64,000 bases of DNA from Elysia crispata (GCA_033675545.1 JAWDGP010006450.1:1112501-1176500), one strand, 5' to 3'. Counted from the first letter of the stretch, positions 14,278 to 27,720 are shown. Notes: a model not told the origin generated them from the letters alone. Numbers and translations: made by a program.

Positions 14278-17200
14278 ATTTGGAATGGCTTTGTTATAGC
14301 AAAGAACTGTTGTTTACGACACTGACTACCAATGCTCTTTTTTAGGCTGAAAAAATATATATAAAAAAATGTTAATGTTCGAAGGACAACTTAATTCTAG
14401 TGCTTGCTTTCGTGTGAACTTTGTGTTTGATTGATTGAAGGGTAGTTTGTGTCCATGGTAACAGAACAGTGTCAAGTAATGTCGGAACCCCTGCTAGTTT
14501 TCCTCAGAGTAAAGGCCTTTAAGTGGTACATCACTAGTAGTTCTAAATTACTTTTTCATATTTTAAACGTTGCCACTGGCTATAGAAAAACATATTTTCA
14601 AAACTAGAAAAATGTGCATAGAAATTCAACAATGTCAAAAAATACAGTCATGGTAATTTATACTTACAAATATAATCATGCTTCGAGAAATGTTTATAAA
14701 AAAAAAACAAAAACAAAATTAAATCTATGCGGTGTTACAATAAAATAAACAGGGTTCTTCATTAATTTTCTTGTCTTTGTACTCGGTACCGGGTATCATA
14801 ACTAGGTGAGTGTCCCTCGCTCGAGTAGCTTGTTTGAACTATTGAATTATTTCGGTACACTTTGTCGTAGTGAACAGTTTGCTCTCTATAAAAGAATATT
14901 AGCAATAATGAAATGTTATTTTACCCTTACTGGTGGAACTTTATTCCAGGCGGCAAAAACATAAAATTTTTCAGGAAAGCGCCATTTTTATTTTTTTGTT
15001 TTTTGTTTTTTTGTCTGTTTTTTTTAGTGACAGACACGTTTTAAACAAAATAAATTGTTTAAACAGTTTTTTTTTGTTTTGCTTTTGTTTTATCATAACC
15101 AGTTCAACTTTTTAAAAATTTTAGCTACATCCTCCCTTCACCCCATAATAATTTCTTAAAGCTGCAAAAGCTGTCAAGTTGCAGGTGGAAGACACTCTGT
15201 ATTAACAATTCTTAATTCTTTGCAAATGAACGCGCAGTCGAAGATGTAATCCCCACTGATTTACTGGCCGGCTGTTTAAGTTAGTACTTCACGGATGGCG
15301 GTGATATACAGTACAATATAAAAATGTCTCATCGTTTATCGCCTCTTAGAAATGGCCCTATTTGTTACCTAGACTTATCTCTTACATTTTGATTTTCGAT
15401 GTTTGAAATAAAAAAAAAAATATTTAAATATTGATCGGGAGAGTTTTAGTTTAGAACAAGCTTAACAAGAATGATAATTTTTTTTATTTTTTATTTATTT
15501 TTATTTTTTTGTAATTTATCTGCGTTGAGATAATCTAGTGCTTGTTGATGATAACCTTTTAATCCAATTATGGAAAATGCTGTCACGAGTAAGTGTTACA
15601 AGTGAAGCAAGAGGGATATATTAGACTAACTTGCATGTAACTTTCATTGTGCACAGATGAAAATTTCTCAGGCAAGTAGAATCACTAAAGATCGGTTTCC
15701 AAAATAAACTGGTTTAATAAAATAATTGCGTCTCACATTCATCTCACACTGTAACGGAAGGGTTAAACTGCGTATTGAGTGATTATATAGAAATTATAAT
15801 ATATATATTGATGAATCGGTTGGTGCACAGTAACTGTTAAGAGTGTTGCATTACTCTCAGGAAATAAGACAAGGAATATAACTGCTGTGCTATCAGACAT
15901 TCTAAATTCAATGCTTTGAAATTCTATTGAGTTTTGCGAAAATGTTCTTTCCTAATCTAATTAAATATCATCCCAAATCCCTATTCAAAGGTTGTTAATT
16001 CAAAAAAAAAAAAAAAAATAGTGTCAACTTGTGAACTGCCTCACTGGAATTCTTGTTTGTCTTAATATCAAGATAATGAGCGTTTAAAAGGATATCAAAT
16101 TAGTTTGGGATTTTACAAACTTAGTAGACTATCCGCATTAACTTCACAATATTGCAACACGTTTCGCACGTTATAATATAATAATTTTTTTCAAGTTCAA
16201 TTTATTATTGTATCATGACCGCGGTTTACTTTTTGTTTTTAAAATATACATTTCTTCGACGGCGAAAGGGAATCGGCGGAGTTGTACAATGGTGCATGGT
16301 GCAGTGGTGGCGAATGAAATGTTTACTTTACTCGCCATGAGATTCCAGGTAGAAGATGAGGAAGTTAGCAATTTAAAGGCATGGAGGTCTTAAATCAAAA
16401 TGAAAAGAGACCAAAAAATAAAAAGCATGAAATGTACATTCCATTAATGTTTAAATCTTAGGAAGGACTTAATTATCACGAAAACTGAGTTGTCAAAAAG
16501 CTCCGGGGAAAACTTCCACTATAGGGGATGCTTTTTTTTATTTTTTTAAATATTTTATTAATTCACTCCACAACTAAATCGTTTGTTTTTAAAGTTTTGA
16601 ATTGAACTGGAACATTAAGTTATAGCTCCTTTCTTGTGTTCAAAATCTTTTGCATAATAATTTTAACAAGCTACATTGTAACTGAATCTTATTGGGTAGA
16701 AAATACGAGTAATTTTTTCACATCTTGAAATTGAAAAAAAAAAAAAAAGAGGTAAATTTTGTGTGAAAAAGAAAAAAAAAAGATAAAACATGTCATTAAT
16801 GTATAAGAAACAACAGAAAGATAGCTAGGACAGGCTTATTTACAACCTACTTATAAGCGTACTGTAGCGCAGGGATCCTTTTTCACCCTCTTCTGTCTTC
16901 AAATTAACGGTTGATAATTATTATGTTCATATTCTAGGGTTTGCCGTTACAGAACGTTTGTTCTCTAGGTCTCAACCACGATTTTGCGACCGTCGCTGTG
17001 TAATTGATTTGTTAATTTGCTATGATTTGTTCAGCTTTATGAGCAGTTTGTTATGGAAATAATTAGCCGAAAGTGTTCTCCGTACGTTATGAAGCCTTAT
17101 CTCGCAGTGAACAGTCACTGTTTTATTTCAGCTTCCATCCATTGAACACTGCGTTTGGAGAGAAAAAAAATGAAGAAATTGCATATATCTGGAGACTTTT

Positions 17201-19712
17201 TAAGGTAGGTAGGAAACTTTAGGGTGCCGGAGTTTCTGGAATCACACTTGGGTAGAATACACACAGAATCCCTCTCTTTTGATCTACAATGCTATTCGAT
17301 AAAGAATTGAGCCAACTCTGCCAAAATTCATGAATTTAGTCCAAAGTAAAAATAAAAAGGATTAAGAAAAACACTACAGTGTTACTAATAGAAGTTTTGT
17401 TGGTTTGTTGTTGTTTTTTACCATTTTCAATCTATCTGTATTTTTACTGATTTTAATTTTTTTGTGCACCTCAAGCTTTGGAAGTGGCAGCAGTGTTTTT
17501 GAACGTGTAGGTTGCTGAGAGTAGGTTGATATGCTTGAAAGGCAGAGCTCACCATAACTCACCCATTTCCTAGTTGAATGTCTTCTTGAAAAATAAGATT
17601 TCTATGAAAAGTTTATTCTAGATCCGTTTGTTTCTCAAGTAAATTCCAAGGCGCGTTTAAACCGACCAAACACATAGTCTACATCGAATTAAAGTTTTAA
17701 AATTTTGAGGTAGGTCGAATGAGGGAGGGAAACAATTACAAATGGAAAAAATAAGCCACAGCATAATAATTATAAAATAAGATACTATCCTAATGCATTG
17801 ATTTTGGGCAACATAGCTGTATAAAATATATAGGGCACAGTGGTCTTAAAATGCACAGAACATTTTCACCTAAAAAAATAAAGTTAAAATTTTAATCGAT
17901 TAAACTGAGGCAAGAAAAAAAATTCAAAAGCCTTAACTTTAGGGGTTATTATTGAGATCAATAAATCAAGTTGATACTATGCAATATCGCTCAACTGATT
18001 CAAGCAGTTTGAGGTTTTTACCCTTCTCAAATGATCAATTTAATCATGAGATTAAAAGATTATATAACTTACTCAGATTTAATCGAGATCTAGACATTAA
18101 GGTTTTGAAGAAGATAAGCTTTTTTTTCTTTTTTTTTTTATTAGGGGAGGGGGGGGGGAAGGGGGGGGGTAGGAGAGATTGAGATAACAAGAAGTCAATT
18201 TGCATCATCTACTCACGACATATTATAACTTTAATTTGACCAAAATTAATAAGCTTACAGTATTTAAGATAACTAAACACAATCATTTCAGACTCATTGT
18301 AAACTTCTCCAGAACAGTGCTGTAGGTTAAAGAGTGTCAAAACATACGTCACTGAGCATTAAATGTCATCGAAGAAGTATAAATATTTTATAAACCCTCT
18401 GAAAGGAAGAAAGGAAACTACAGCACAGTTCCGGTCAAGCAATCTTTCCCTGGCAGATTTATAACCTCCCCGCAGGTGCCGGGGAGGGAAAGGGTGAGAG
18501 CCTCACTCAGGCGACAGTCATAGCACTGCTTGGAACACATTTTTCATTGCTGACGTGTAACAAGGAAGAGTATCACACGAAAAACAGTAACGGATTATAC
18601 GTTCATGAACATGAACATTCCGTGATGCAAATCGATGTGAAGGGGAAGAAAACTTTAGTTATAAAAGGGGTGTAATATTTTCTGACAGAGTCTCGAGATA
18701 ACAGAACATGAGTTTACGGGCAAAGTGAAAGGATTATGAAGACATCACACTGATTAATGGTCTATATAGTTGAGAGGTGAGAGGGCAAAAAGACTAATAT
18801 TTTGTGTCAAGAATCAGCCATGAATACAGTTACTGTACAGGTCAAGGCTGATATTCGTGTTCTATGATTAACACGTTGATTATCGACATCTTTTATGTTG
18901 TTGTTTTTTTTTTTAATTTGTAAATATCTATAAGCCGTAGAGAAAAGTAAACTAAAGGGCTCCATCAGCCATGTTTCAGTCATGCAACTGGTAAAAAGTT
19001 TCAGCAGAATTGATGAGCAGGCGATTTTTAGCTGCAACACTATTGCAGTATGTAAGATGCCGCACACTAAATCTGTTATGACTAATGAGTTACTTTAAAA
19101 TATTTACTACTATTTGCACATTCCCGGGATTTATTGTTGCACCCAAGCATCCTAGAACACGATCTGGGATAAGGTTGAAGGTTTAAGATAACTTTTACTT
19201 AATACTCTTTGAATAATCTTTTCATGTAATTTAAATGATTAAAATATGAATTATAAAAATAAAGATCCAAGCGGTAAAACCAAGACCCTTAAGAACTAGC
19301 TCGGCATGGATAAGGTATAACTGTCAGTCAGAAACCACTGTGGCATCGTGTTATCTGCTCACTTAATTTAACGCGTTTTTATAGTGGTTCCTGGGCGAAA
19401 GGTCATGATAGTATATCGCTCCTTCACACAAACTGTATTGCCATGGGTGTAGATAAAGGAGGTAGGAGGGAGAGATTGCATTGGGAGTTTTCATAATAAT
19501 CGAAAAGAATGTTTAATTTAATCTAATTTAGATTATTTATTACTTTAGAGAGAAAGATAGAAAGTGGGTGGGCGGGTGTGCAAGTGAATAAGTGAGGAGG
19601 GAGTAAAAGTGATCTGGAGATAAGGAAAAAGTGATTGAGGAGGTTGAGATGTAAACAAAACAAAAGTGACCTTAATGAGTGACTTAACTATGGAAATTTA
19701 AAAAAAAAATTC

Positions 19713-20004
19713 GTCACGTTCATTCGATAAATGCCTAACTCATTTTTTGGCAATTTTGTGTTGATACAATTTTTGTATACTGTATATTGATTACTTCATT
19801 TTGCTTGAGCCCTAATAGGTTTTGGTTACTAAATATTCGAATTATTTAAGATAATATCGCTAATAATACTTGAACTTTGTTTTTTAAGCGAAAAAAAAGT
19901 TTTTTGCTTTGTTTAGTTTATTATTCTTTTTTTTTTTCTTTTTTTTTTTTTTGTTTACTCAAAACAGAAAAAAATAACTTAGGCATTTATCGAATGAGCG
20001 TGAC
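19713..20004. mobile_element. MITE-like element, 292 bp with terminal inverted repeats
   Basis: The left end GTCACGTTCATTCGATAAAT pairs with the right end reading ATTTATCGAATGAGCGTGAC. The arms match over 26 bp with one mismatch and more loosely for about ten more bases into T- and A-rich flanks. The interior is AT-rich and non-coding and contains a second small palindrome around AAGCGAAAAAA...TTTTTTGCTT. No clear target-site duplication is visible. Superfamily unknown. Confidence 0.6.
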
Positions 20005-20536
20005 ATAACAGGTGGTATGCTTTTTTTAGTACTATAGATTCTCTTTGAAAAATAACCTGAAAGAACCATAGAAACCTCACACAAACATGCTATCGTCTCC
20101 AGTATGTCATGAGTTCATTTATGTAGCATTTGAATGTTATTGCCGATAACTTAAACCTCGGTCTCTAAAAATGGAGTTTTCCTAATATCAACACGTGGAG
20201 ATAATGATTTTCGGGCAGGAAAATAATATATTGTCCCATTTTTTTTACTGATAAACCACAAAACGATGGATATTGAAAGACAACCTGCACTAGATTATAC
20301 CATTGAACCACCTACTTATCAACATGTTCTTTTCTTATTTTAACACCAAAGAAACCTTCGCCGCCCAGGTTCTACGTAAAGATTTCTTCCAGGCTTGAAA
20401 GAAAAACAATTCAGATTTACCAACTAGATTGGCCGGAGATATTGAAATGGTTAGAACCTTCCCTGAAGCAGCCAATATCTTAACGTTCTGTCATCTCCAG
20501 TTGATAAAGATCTTAAGTAGATCAATGCATTACTTT

Positions 20537-20542
20537 ACTCAC
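20537..20542 (-). other. Splice donor ending the HAND coding exon
   Basis: On the minus strand the exon ends TCG and the intron begins gtgagt, a near-perfect donor in phase 0. Read-through would add only VSKVMH before a stop, which does not resemble any HAND C-terminus. The donor is therefore preferred to the read-through stop. Confidence 0.7.
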
Positions 20543-21517
20543 CGATTCTCTTTTTCTCGTGTCCTCACTTCTGTCCATGATACCCCTCCCTGGAACGCCT
20601 ACAGAGGAGGACACCTGGTGATGTTCAGCTTTGATTCCACAAGTGCCGGCCCCTCCGACAGCGGATGGTGACACAGATGAGGTGGTCACACCCGCGTTGG
20701 TCTGATTGTGGCTGCTCGAAGACCCTGCCATTTTCTTGGTCAGTTCCGCTTTGAAGCCGCATCTAGACAGCTCGGGATCGTCCTTGGCCAGGATGTCCAT
20801 CAGATAGGAGATATAAGAGGTAGCCAGACGCAAAGTTTTGATCTTGCTGAGTTTCGTGTCTGACGGTACGTTGGGGATGCAGCCTCGGAGCTGTGAGAAT
20901 GCGTTATTGATACTGAGAGTCCTGCGGCGCTCCTTCTTGTTGGCCGTGACGCGTCGCTTGATACAACGTACGGGGACACCGTTCTCGTACTGTATGAAGG
21001 ACTGGTAGTGCGTGCCTCCGGGAGAGTTTGATCCAGGCGGCCCGAAACTGTGGAAGCCGTCTGGGATATGGCCAGATACCGTAGAAAGCTCAGGAGGCGG
21101 TGTCAACATCCAGTTGGGGAAGTACCCTCCAGCGGAGGCGGCTACTGCCGCTGCTGCAGCTACAGCAGCGGCAGAAGAGGATGCTGATGGTGGAGAGGTA
21201 GGATCAGGTCGTATGTGGTCCATGTGGTGAGGGTAGGGATGGTAACGTCCAGACATTTGATGATGGGAATGGTGCTGGCTCATGAGGTTGTGTGAAGGAT
21301 ATGGTGAGTAAAAGTCATGATGAGGTGTGGCAGTTGGTGGAGATATTCCTCCAGGGTTTGAGAGTCCAGCGCCATTGTTCCCTCCCATTCCAATGTCCAG
21401 GGCTCCTCCTATGGGGCCACCACCAGTATTAGTCTGAAGACCTGGGTGGTGTGTGTTGTGATAGTGGTGGGAATGGTGGGGGTAGTTCTGAGGGTATCCA
21501 CCAACGCTGAGACTCAT
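20543..21517 (-). CDS. HAND: HAND-family bHLH transcription factor, main coding exon (3' exon not located)
   Basis: This is a basic helix-loop-helix factor of the HAND family, a nuclear DNA-binding protein that dimerises with E proteins and acts on E-boxes in mesoderm and heart-type programmes of other animals. The visible exon encodes 325 residues. The bHLH is at about residues 188-243, with basic region TANKKERRRT, helix 1 SINNAFSQLRGCIPNVP, and TKLSKIKTLRLATSYISYLM across the loop and helix 2; these match HAND almost residue for residue. The N-terminus MSLSVGGYP matches the vertebrate HAND start MSLVGG, so I chose the second in-frame ATG (21,517) over the one at 21,559. The N-terminal half has His-rich runs (about residues 14-24 and 82-99) and an Ala tract (about 116-128). 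The frame stays open only six codons beyond 20,543, where TCG|gtgagt is a strong phase-0 donor just after RKRES. Vertebrate HAND genes also split near this point, so a short C-terminal exon should follow. I could not find it. Confidence 0.93.
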
Positions 21518-22462
21518 TGTGTTGGTTGATACTTGCAAGCGTTGAATACAATCTATCAAATTAGCATAACTTAGAAATCCTTCAATTTTTGGTCCAAAGC
21601 GGATTGTGTTTCACTTATCGGCCAGCTGTCCGTTCATACGTTAAGGAACCTAAAAAGAGTAGGCTGGTTAAATCCAAAAGATAACTAATTATACCTTGCA
21701 AATAAGAAAAAATAATATCTCTCACTCTCCTCCCCCCCCCCCCCTCTCCCTACTTTCTGTTTGAGAAAATATCACTATGGTCTAATTTTCTGTTAAGAAA
21801 TGGGATACATTCGTGTTTATTTATTTATTATTATTTTTTAAAGCCTCAAGTATACAAATTGCAATAACAAGAACGAAGTAATTTCAGATAGGTGACTAAG
21901 GCAGGCAAGCATTGGGCACAGCTAGAAATAAATGATGGTGAAAGTACAAATAAGTAGGCTTACCACCTGAAATTGTATTCTATGATCGAGAATTTAAATT
22001 TACCTCGTTTCTTTTCAAAATCAAAAGAAAAAATAAGGATCGTGATAATTTTTAATTTTGGACCAAAAGAAACCAATTAAAATCATTTAAAACTAGAGAA
22101 CTTTAGCTGAAAGGAAGGATAAAGTGAAAATGAGAGCCACGTTTCCAGCAATAATCAATATCGTGAGCGCTGAAACAAAAAAATTTTTTTTTTCTAAACT
22201 ATTAGTTTACATCCCTTAATTATATGTTCTTTTATTGTGCTTTTATGAAGCACAATGTCTCTTCACAGAGTCGAATTTGATAAAAGCAGATCGATGAGCT
22301 TAATATCGCCTTAAAGGTTTAAAAATGTTCATGAAATTCATAAATAGAATAATGAAATATTTTTAAAGTTTTTAAGCCTTGAGCTTAGTCTAGATCATAA
22401 AGCCAAGTTATACGCTTCTGTAAAATTGCAAAAGGATAACAACAAATAGATTCAAAGTTAGA

Positions 22463-22860
22463 GAGAAGAAGAAGAAGAAGAAGAAGAAGAAGAAGAAGAA
22501 GAAGAAGAAGAAGAAGAAAAAGAAGAAAAAGAAGAAAAAGAAGAAGAAGAAGAAGAAGAAGAAGAAGAAGAAGAAGAAGAAGAAGAAGAAGAAGAAGAAG
22601 AAGAAGAAGAAGAAGAAGAAGAAGAAGAAGAAGAAGAAGAAGAAGAAGAAGAAGAAGAAGAAGAAGAAGAAGAAGAAGAAGAAGAAGAAGAAGAACAACA
22701 ACAACAACAACAACAAGAACAAGAAGAACAAGAACAAGAAGAAGAAGAAGAAGAAGAAGAAGAAGAAGAAGAAGAACAAGAACAAGAACAAGAAGAACAA
22801 GAACAAGAAGAACAAGAACAAGAAGAACAAGAAGAAGAAGAAGAACAACAAGAACAAGAA
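22463..22860. repeat. (GAA)n array with GAACAA variants, about 400 bp
   Basis: A trinucleotide array: long pure GAA/AAG stretches (about 22,463-22,515 and 22,540-22,693), then CAA triplets and mixed GAACAAGAA units up to 22,860. The plus strand carries purines, apart from the CAA part. It lies 0.95-1.35 kb upstream of the HAND start codon. The long minus-strand poly-Leu and poly-Phe reading frames here are artefacts of the repeat. Confidence 0.97.
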
Positions 22861-23199
22861 ACGGTGCCAAATATGAAGTTGAAGATTTCAAAAGATTTAG
22901 ATCTAGATTTAAATGTAATACAACGCCAAATTTTACTTACTTACTTTCACAGATAAGAAATTATCTACTTTAGTGAAGTTTTTTTTTTTTTTTTTAATGC
23001 ACGTAAATCCCGAACTTGATAAAATTCCAAGAGGATCCCTGAAGCACAGCTAGATCTAGATCTAGATCTAAAATTCAGTGACTTGTAATTTTCTCTGGTC
23101 AAGGGACGAGAAACATCTCCCGCTGTGTCACGATCGTGAAGAATAAACCTTGGAGCCGTAACAAGCTAGGATCAACTATCTCAAAATCTTGAAAGAACG

Positions 23200-23440
23200 A
23201 AAACAAAAACCTCCTACATTCTCGCACGTGCCTCGAGAAGATCACTACTACATTTTTCCACGCCCATTTTGCAGCCGAACAGCCAATGCGCGCCGCGGCA
23301 ATGAAAACTGCTTTCAGAACAAGAGGCACTTAGCTCCGCCCTCGACCCTTGTTCCGATCGATAATTCGCCCACCCATCCGTCTGTCCTAGCGACGGCTGA
23401 GAGGCTAACAAGGAAGAGGGGCGGTGGATAGCCATTCAGA
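23200..23440 (-). promoter_or_regulatory. GC-rich promoter-like patch upstream of HAND
   Basis: This patch stands out from AT-rich surroundings about 1.7-1.9 kb upstream of the HAND start. Read on the HAND strand it contains, in order, CCGCCCC, GGGCGGAGC (GC boxes), CATTGGCTG (inverted CCAAT box), GGGCGTGGA (CACCC/KLF-like) and GCACGTGC (E-box). It has several CpGs, including CGCGCCGCGG on the plus strand. The cluster resembles a TATA-less metazoan promoter. Assigning it to HAND, perhaps with a non-coding first exon, is inference. Overlapping short ORFs on both strands look like chance. Confidence 0.35.
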
Positions 23441-24084
23441 GTGCCACTTGGAATTTCCGGAAGTTTTACGCATTTCTGTTACCGAGGGAGGGTGATGTTG
23501 ATGGAAGTGGATTATCATTTTGTCTAATGCAGTTTAGGCGTTATCTAGCGGAATGCGTCGTCTTCTGTGCCGCGCCTGGCAAGGTGCAGGACTTGAGAGA
23601 CATTAAATAATCGTCGACTAATGTCCTCTTTTTCTGTGTTCTAGGAATAAGACTAATCGAAAATTTTAGAAGACGTAAATCAATTTGAAAAGCCCCTTTT
23701 TTCTATACCGATAAAAAAAGGAAAAGTTAAAATACTGAGAAGAATCTTTTTCTCTCTATTTAACATCCACTTACGTTGGAAATCCTGTTAGGCAAAATCA
23801 ATGGAGATAATTAAATCTTCCTCCTTTCCCCAGAATCAAACGCAAGTTAATTCAAACAGCCATGGATATTTCTGCAAGGCAAATTGGTATCAAGCGCTTC
23901 TGAGAAATCCTTTAAGAGTATAATGGTTCTTTTTGGTTTCAAGGAAGGCAAGCAGGATAGAATGAGGATATTTATCGTATTTAGTCACTTAGTGTCCTGC
24001 TTGATATCTGAAAGTCTGATCATTCCTCTTTGAAATTCAAATAGAGATAAAAGAAAAGAAATGTAAGGAAGGGAGGGAGAAAAT

Positions 24085-24086
<2 letters not shown>

Positions 24087-24168
<82 letters not shown>
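24087..24168. repeat. (GA)n microsatellite
   Basis: About 80 bases of GA; all overlapping frames are low-complexity. Confidence 0.97.
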
Positions 24169-24169
<1 letters not shown>

Positions 24170-25043
24170 AAGACAGACAGAAAGAACGACACAAAGAGTC
24201 CACAACGATAGACAGGCAAACAACCAAACAGAGCAGCAGCAGAGTAACCCACAAAAATTGAGAGAAAAAAAAATAGACACTTACACATACCTAGAAGAAA
24301 AAAAATTAGCAAGAGCCCGGTCACTAGAAAGTGAAAAACGAAGAATGGGCTTTTTGGGTCTGAGAGTGAAGCAGCACTATGAATTGAAACTCTAATAAAA
24401 TCAACTGATTACAAATCTTTTCGAATACAAAAAAAAAGTGAAGATCTTTGATCAAAACAACAAAATGAACGCAGCGGATTATGTTACTGTTAAGTGCTAA
24501 TCCTGGTAATGCATAATCCCAATTTAGGCGAAAAGATTTTTTAGAACCATGTGCCTTAAATTAACTTTGACTTTCATGATCGAGATTTACAATGTGTGCC
24601 ATGAGTTATAGTTCCGAAATTTCTAAAATATAATACTCCATCTTGTTTTGAAAATCAACTGCGAACATGAATGCATATAGAAAACAAATTAAGAACTAGG
24701 TAATTATTTACGTCTGTGCAGCCCTTTAGATTACTCAATGAATTATAGATGTAGTAATGGGAGCACTTTTGAAATAATTCATAAGAAAAATGTTTTATTT
24801 ATACCTTTGAACACAGACAAACTTCATTATGAAAAGCTACTTTCGTGTTTGTTCTCCCTTTTCTTTCTCGTCTTGGAAGACAATATAAATTCTTTGATAG
24901 TGTTACTCCGATATGTACACAGATTCCATGCTCATAATACTTTTGAGAAGTCTTTCATCTGATCCACAGAAAATACTATTTCTGGTGGCAAAAAGTGTCA
25001 TGAACTTGGCAAACAATACTTTCTCCTCCTCCTCCTCTCCTAT

Positions 25044-25190
<147 letters not shown>

Positions 25191-25211
25191 GACAAGGTGT
25201 AAAAATCCAAT

Positions 25212-25299
25212 AGCGTAAAGTATATTATGTTAAGTATGTTTAATTAACTTTATTAGCGCAAAGTATATTATAAGTCAAATATGTTTAATTAACTTTATT
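25212..25299. repeat. 43-45-bp tandem duplication
   Basis: Two adjacent copies of AGCG(T/C)AAAGTATATTA... ending TTTAATTAACTTTATT, with small differences, just after a CT array. Confidence 0.85.
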
Positions 25300-26703
25300 T
25301 TTTTTTCTCAAAAAGGATCGTTTCTCAAAAGAACTGGTCAGGTGTGTTTGCAAAATTTTTCTCTTCTCCGAGTAAAATCTAATAAAACATACTGAAGACA
25401 TACTAACAAAATATTTCGATTTTTTTTTTTCAGACTGCGATAACAAAATATTTATTTTCTCCATACTATTCAGATTAAGGTATTTCTTGTTTTTTTTTTT
25501 GTTTTTTTTTTTGTTTTTTTTTTTTAATTTTGTTTAAATGTTTAATTAATCTATGATACTGCTCTAAGAATAAGTATTTTGTATTTACGTCTTGTTAGCT
25601 TTTCTCGATTCTAATATTTATTACTCGAGGATGGTCAGTAGTTTCTGTTGGAGACAAGATAGACACAAATCCTGCAACATGTCAAGCCGTCAGTATAAGG
25701 CGTGAGTAAACACCAAGTGCGAGACACAGCGGCACCAGTGACCAAACAGCTTAGGACTTAGGAGACACGAAACAGAGATACTGTCAAAAACATGGCCATG
25801 GTATAGTATAATTCTGAGAGGCGTTGGCCAATATTGCTTTCTATGGCTTTAGTTTGAAAGCGTTGAGACTTGGGATGAGACAAGAAGGTTGATTTCATAA
25901 TTATTGTGAAACACGCACACAAAAAAATAAATAAATAAATTTCCAAATTAGGAATAAAGTGCAGGTGAGGTGGAAAATCTGGTATTGCATACAGAATTTG
26001 TTCAATTTATTTGCTTTGGAAAATTAAATGGAAGTAATTTGTCTTTTTTCTCCCGTTTTTATCTTCTATTAACATCACTTTGCCTCTTTTTGTCTAAGGT
26101 TCTTCGGAAAACTATAGAGAATTGAACCTATCAAGTAAAATAAAAAGTTGTTGGTTTTTTTTTTTAACTTTAACTTTTAATAATGACGTGACTGGTAAGT
26201 TAGCAAATACGTCTTGTTCAGATTTTATATATAATATATTTCGGCTAAGAAAATAGACAAGTTACAAAAGTCGCATGGACTTAATATACTAACAATTTAT
26301 ATTTAGGTATAGTTTTTGCACTTAGTTATATCATTTTAGTTGTGAACAAGAGTTGGCGTGGGGAGAGTGATTCAATTCTCACTCAAAGATTTCTACTGAA
26401 TGGAATATTTTTAAGCTAAGTAAGTCAAGAGAAGCCGTCTTATGATAACTTTTTTTTCTCCAAATCTAGTCAATTATCATTTTCCAAAGAGACAAATTAA
26501 TTGTAATGGAGATAAGAGAAGTCAAATTTGAATAACAGTTTTTTGGGTTTTTTTTGGATAATGATTTATTTGCGTAAAATCTTTATTTTATCTTCTTTTT
26601 TTACCTATGATGTATGGTTTTCCAGATAACTATGTCGATGAGTATGTAAGTCTATCATTTAATTTTAGACCAAATATTTTTGTATGGATTAATTTACTCT
26701 TCT

Positions 26704-26741
26704 CCCCCCGCCCCCCCCCCCCCCCCCCCCCGCCCCCCCCC

Positions 26742-26773
<32 letters not shown>

Positions 26774-26775
26774 TT
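26704..26775. repeat. Poly-C followed by poly-T
   Basis: About 45 C with two G interruptions, then 26 T. The complement is poly-A then poly-G. Confidence 0.95.
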
Positions 26776-27450
26776 GCATAATCAAAATCGTCTTTTTTGG
26801 TTGTCTTTTTTTTTTATTTCTCTTTATATGTGAAGTATTACTATTTGCCACCCAACTCGTGTAGGCCATAATGATGAGGTGCGCCGATTTGCAAATACAA
26901 TTAGTTCATTTGATTTTGAAACTGGGGAGATCATAGTAAAGTGGAAATTTGTTGATATAACTCCAACCTCAAGGTTTCAGAACAATAAATTGATAGGACT
27001 ATTTCCACCACTACTATAGGCATAAGTGTTGCGTGTATAAATCTCTAGGAGAGACTTATGGGACGTATAACAATACACATCCACTTTCTAGCTGATGTAG
27101 GCGAAAGGTATCTGGCCCAGGCGACTAGAGCTAAGACACTCCAAGATTCTCCTGACTGAAGTGCCAACACCCGAATGAAGACGCGTCAATGGTGGTTTGC
27201 GTAACCGTTGCTGGAACTCTCAAGTGATTGTTTATATCAAGCCATCGTGAAAAATGGTAAGGGTTGGGATTATTGAATGATCATTGATTTCTCACTCTTA
27301 CTTTTCACAAAGTTGTACCGTAGCCATAAAAATTAGTGTGTGTGTGTGTCTGTTGTTTTTGTTTTAACTTAAACTATCGTGATTCATGTACTATGTATTT
27401 AAGAACAAAGCAAAAATTCAAATGCTCATTATATATGTAATAGGGACGCA

Positions 27451-27451
27451 C

Positions 27452-27483
<32 letters not shown>

Positions 27484-27525
27484 GGGAGGGGGAAGAGAGG
27501 GTAAACGAGTTAGCTCTTGATAGGT

Positions 27526-27557
<32 letters not shown>

Positions 27558-27720
27558 CATAGATAGATAAATAGATAGAAAGATATTAATTAAAATATAA
27601 TATGTAGATAGATAAGTAGGAAAGTATATATAGATAGCGATGTATTTAGAAAGATAACTAAATAGATAATAAGATAGATAGATAGATATACAGATGGATT
27701 AAATAGATAGATAAATTGTC
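27451..27720. repeat. (GA)n followed by (GATA)n
   Basis: A short GA tract (27,451-27,478), a G-rich spacer, then GATA units from 27,526 that decay gradually to about 27,720. Confidence 0.93.

Noticed and set aside
21518..21559. Upstream in-frame ATG of HAND adding 14 residues
   Set aside because: Vertebrate HAND proteins start at the MSL(V/S)GG motif, and the extra residues have no counterpart.
22385..22891. Long minus-strand poly-Leu and poly-Phe reading frames
   Set aside because: They are translations of the GAA array and have no non-repeat domain.
27526..27720. CRISPR-like regular repeats
   Set aside because: These are decaying GATA microsatellite units without spacers, in a eukaryotic genome.
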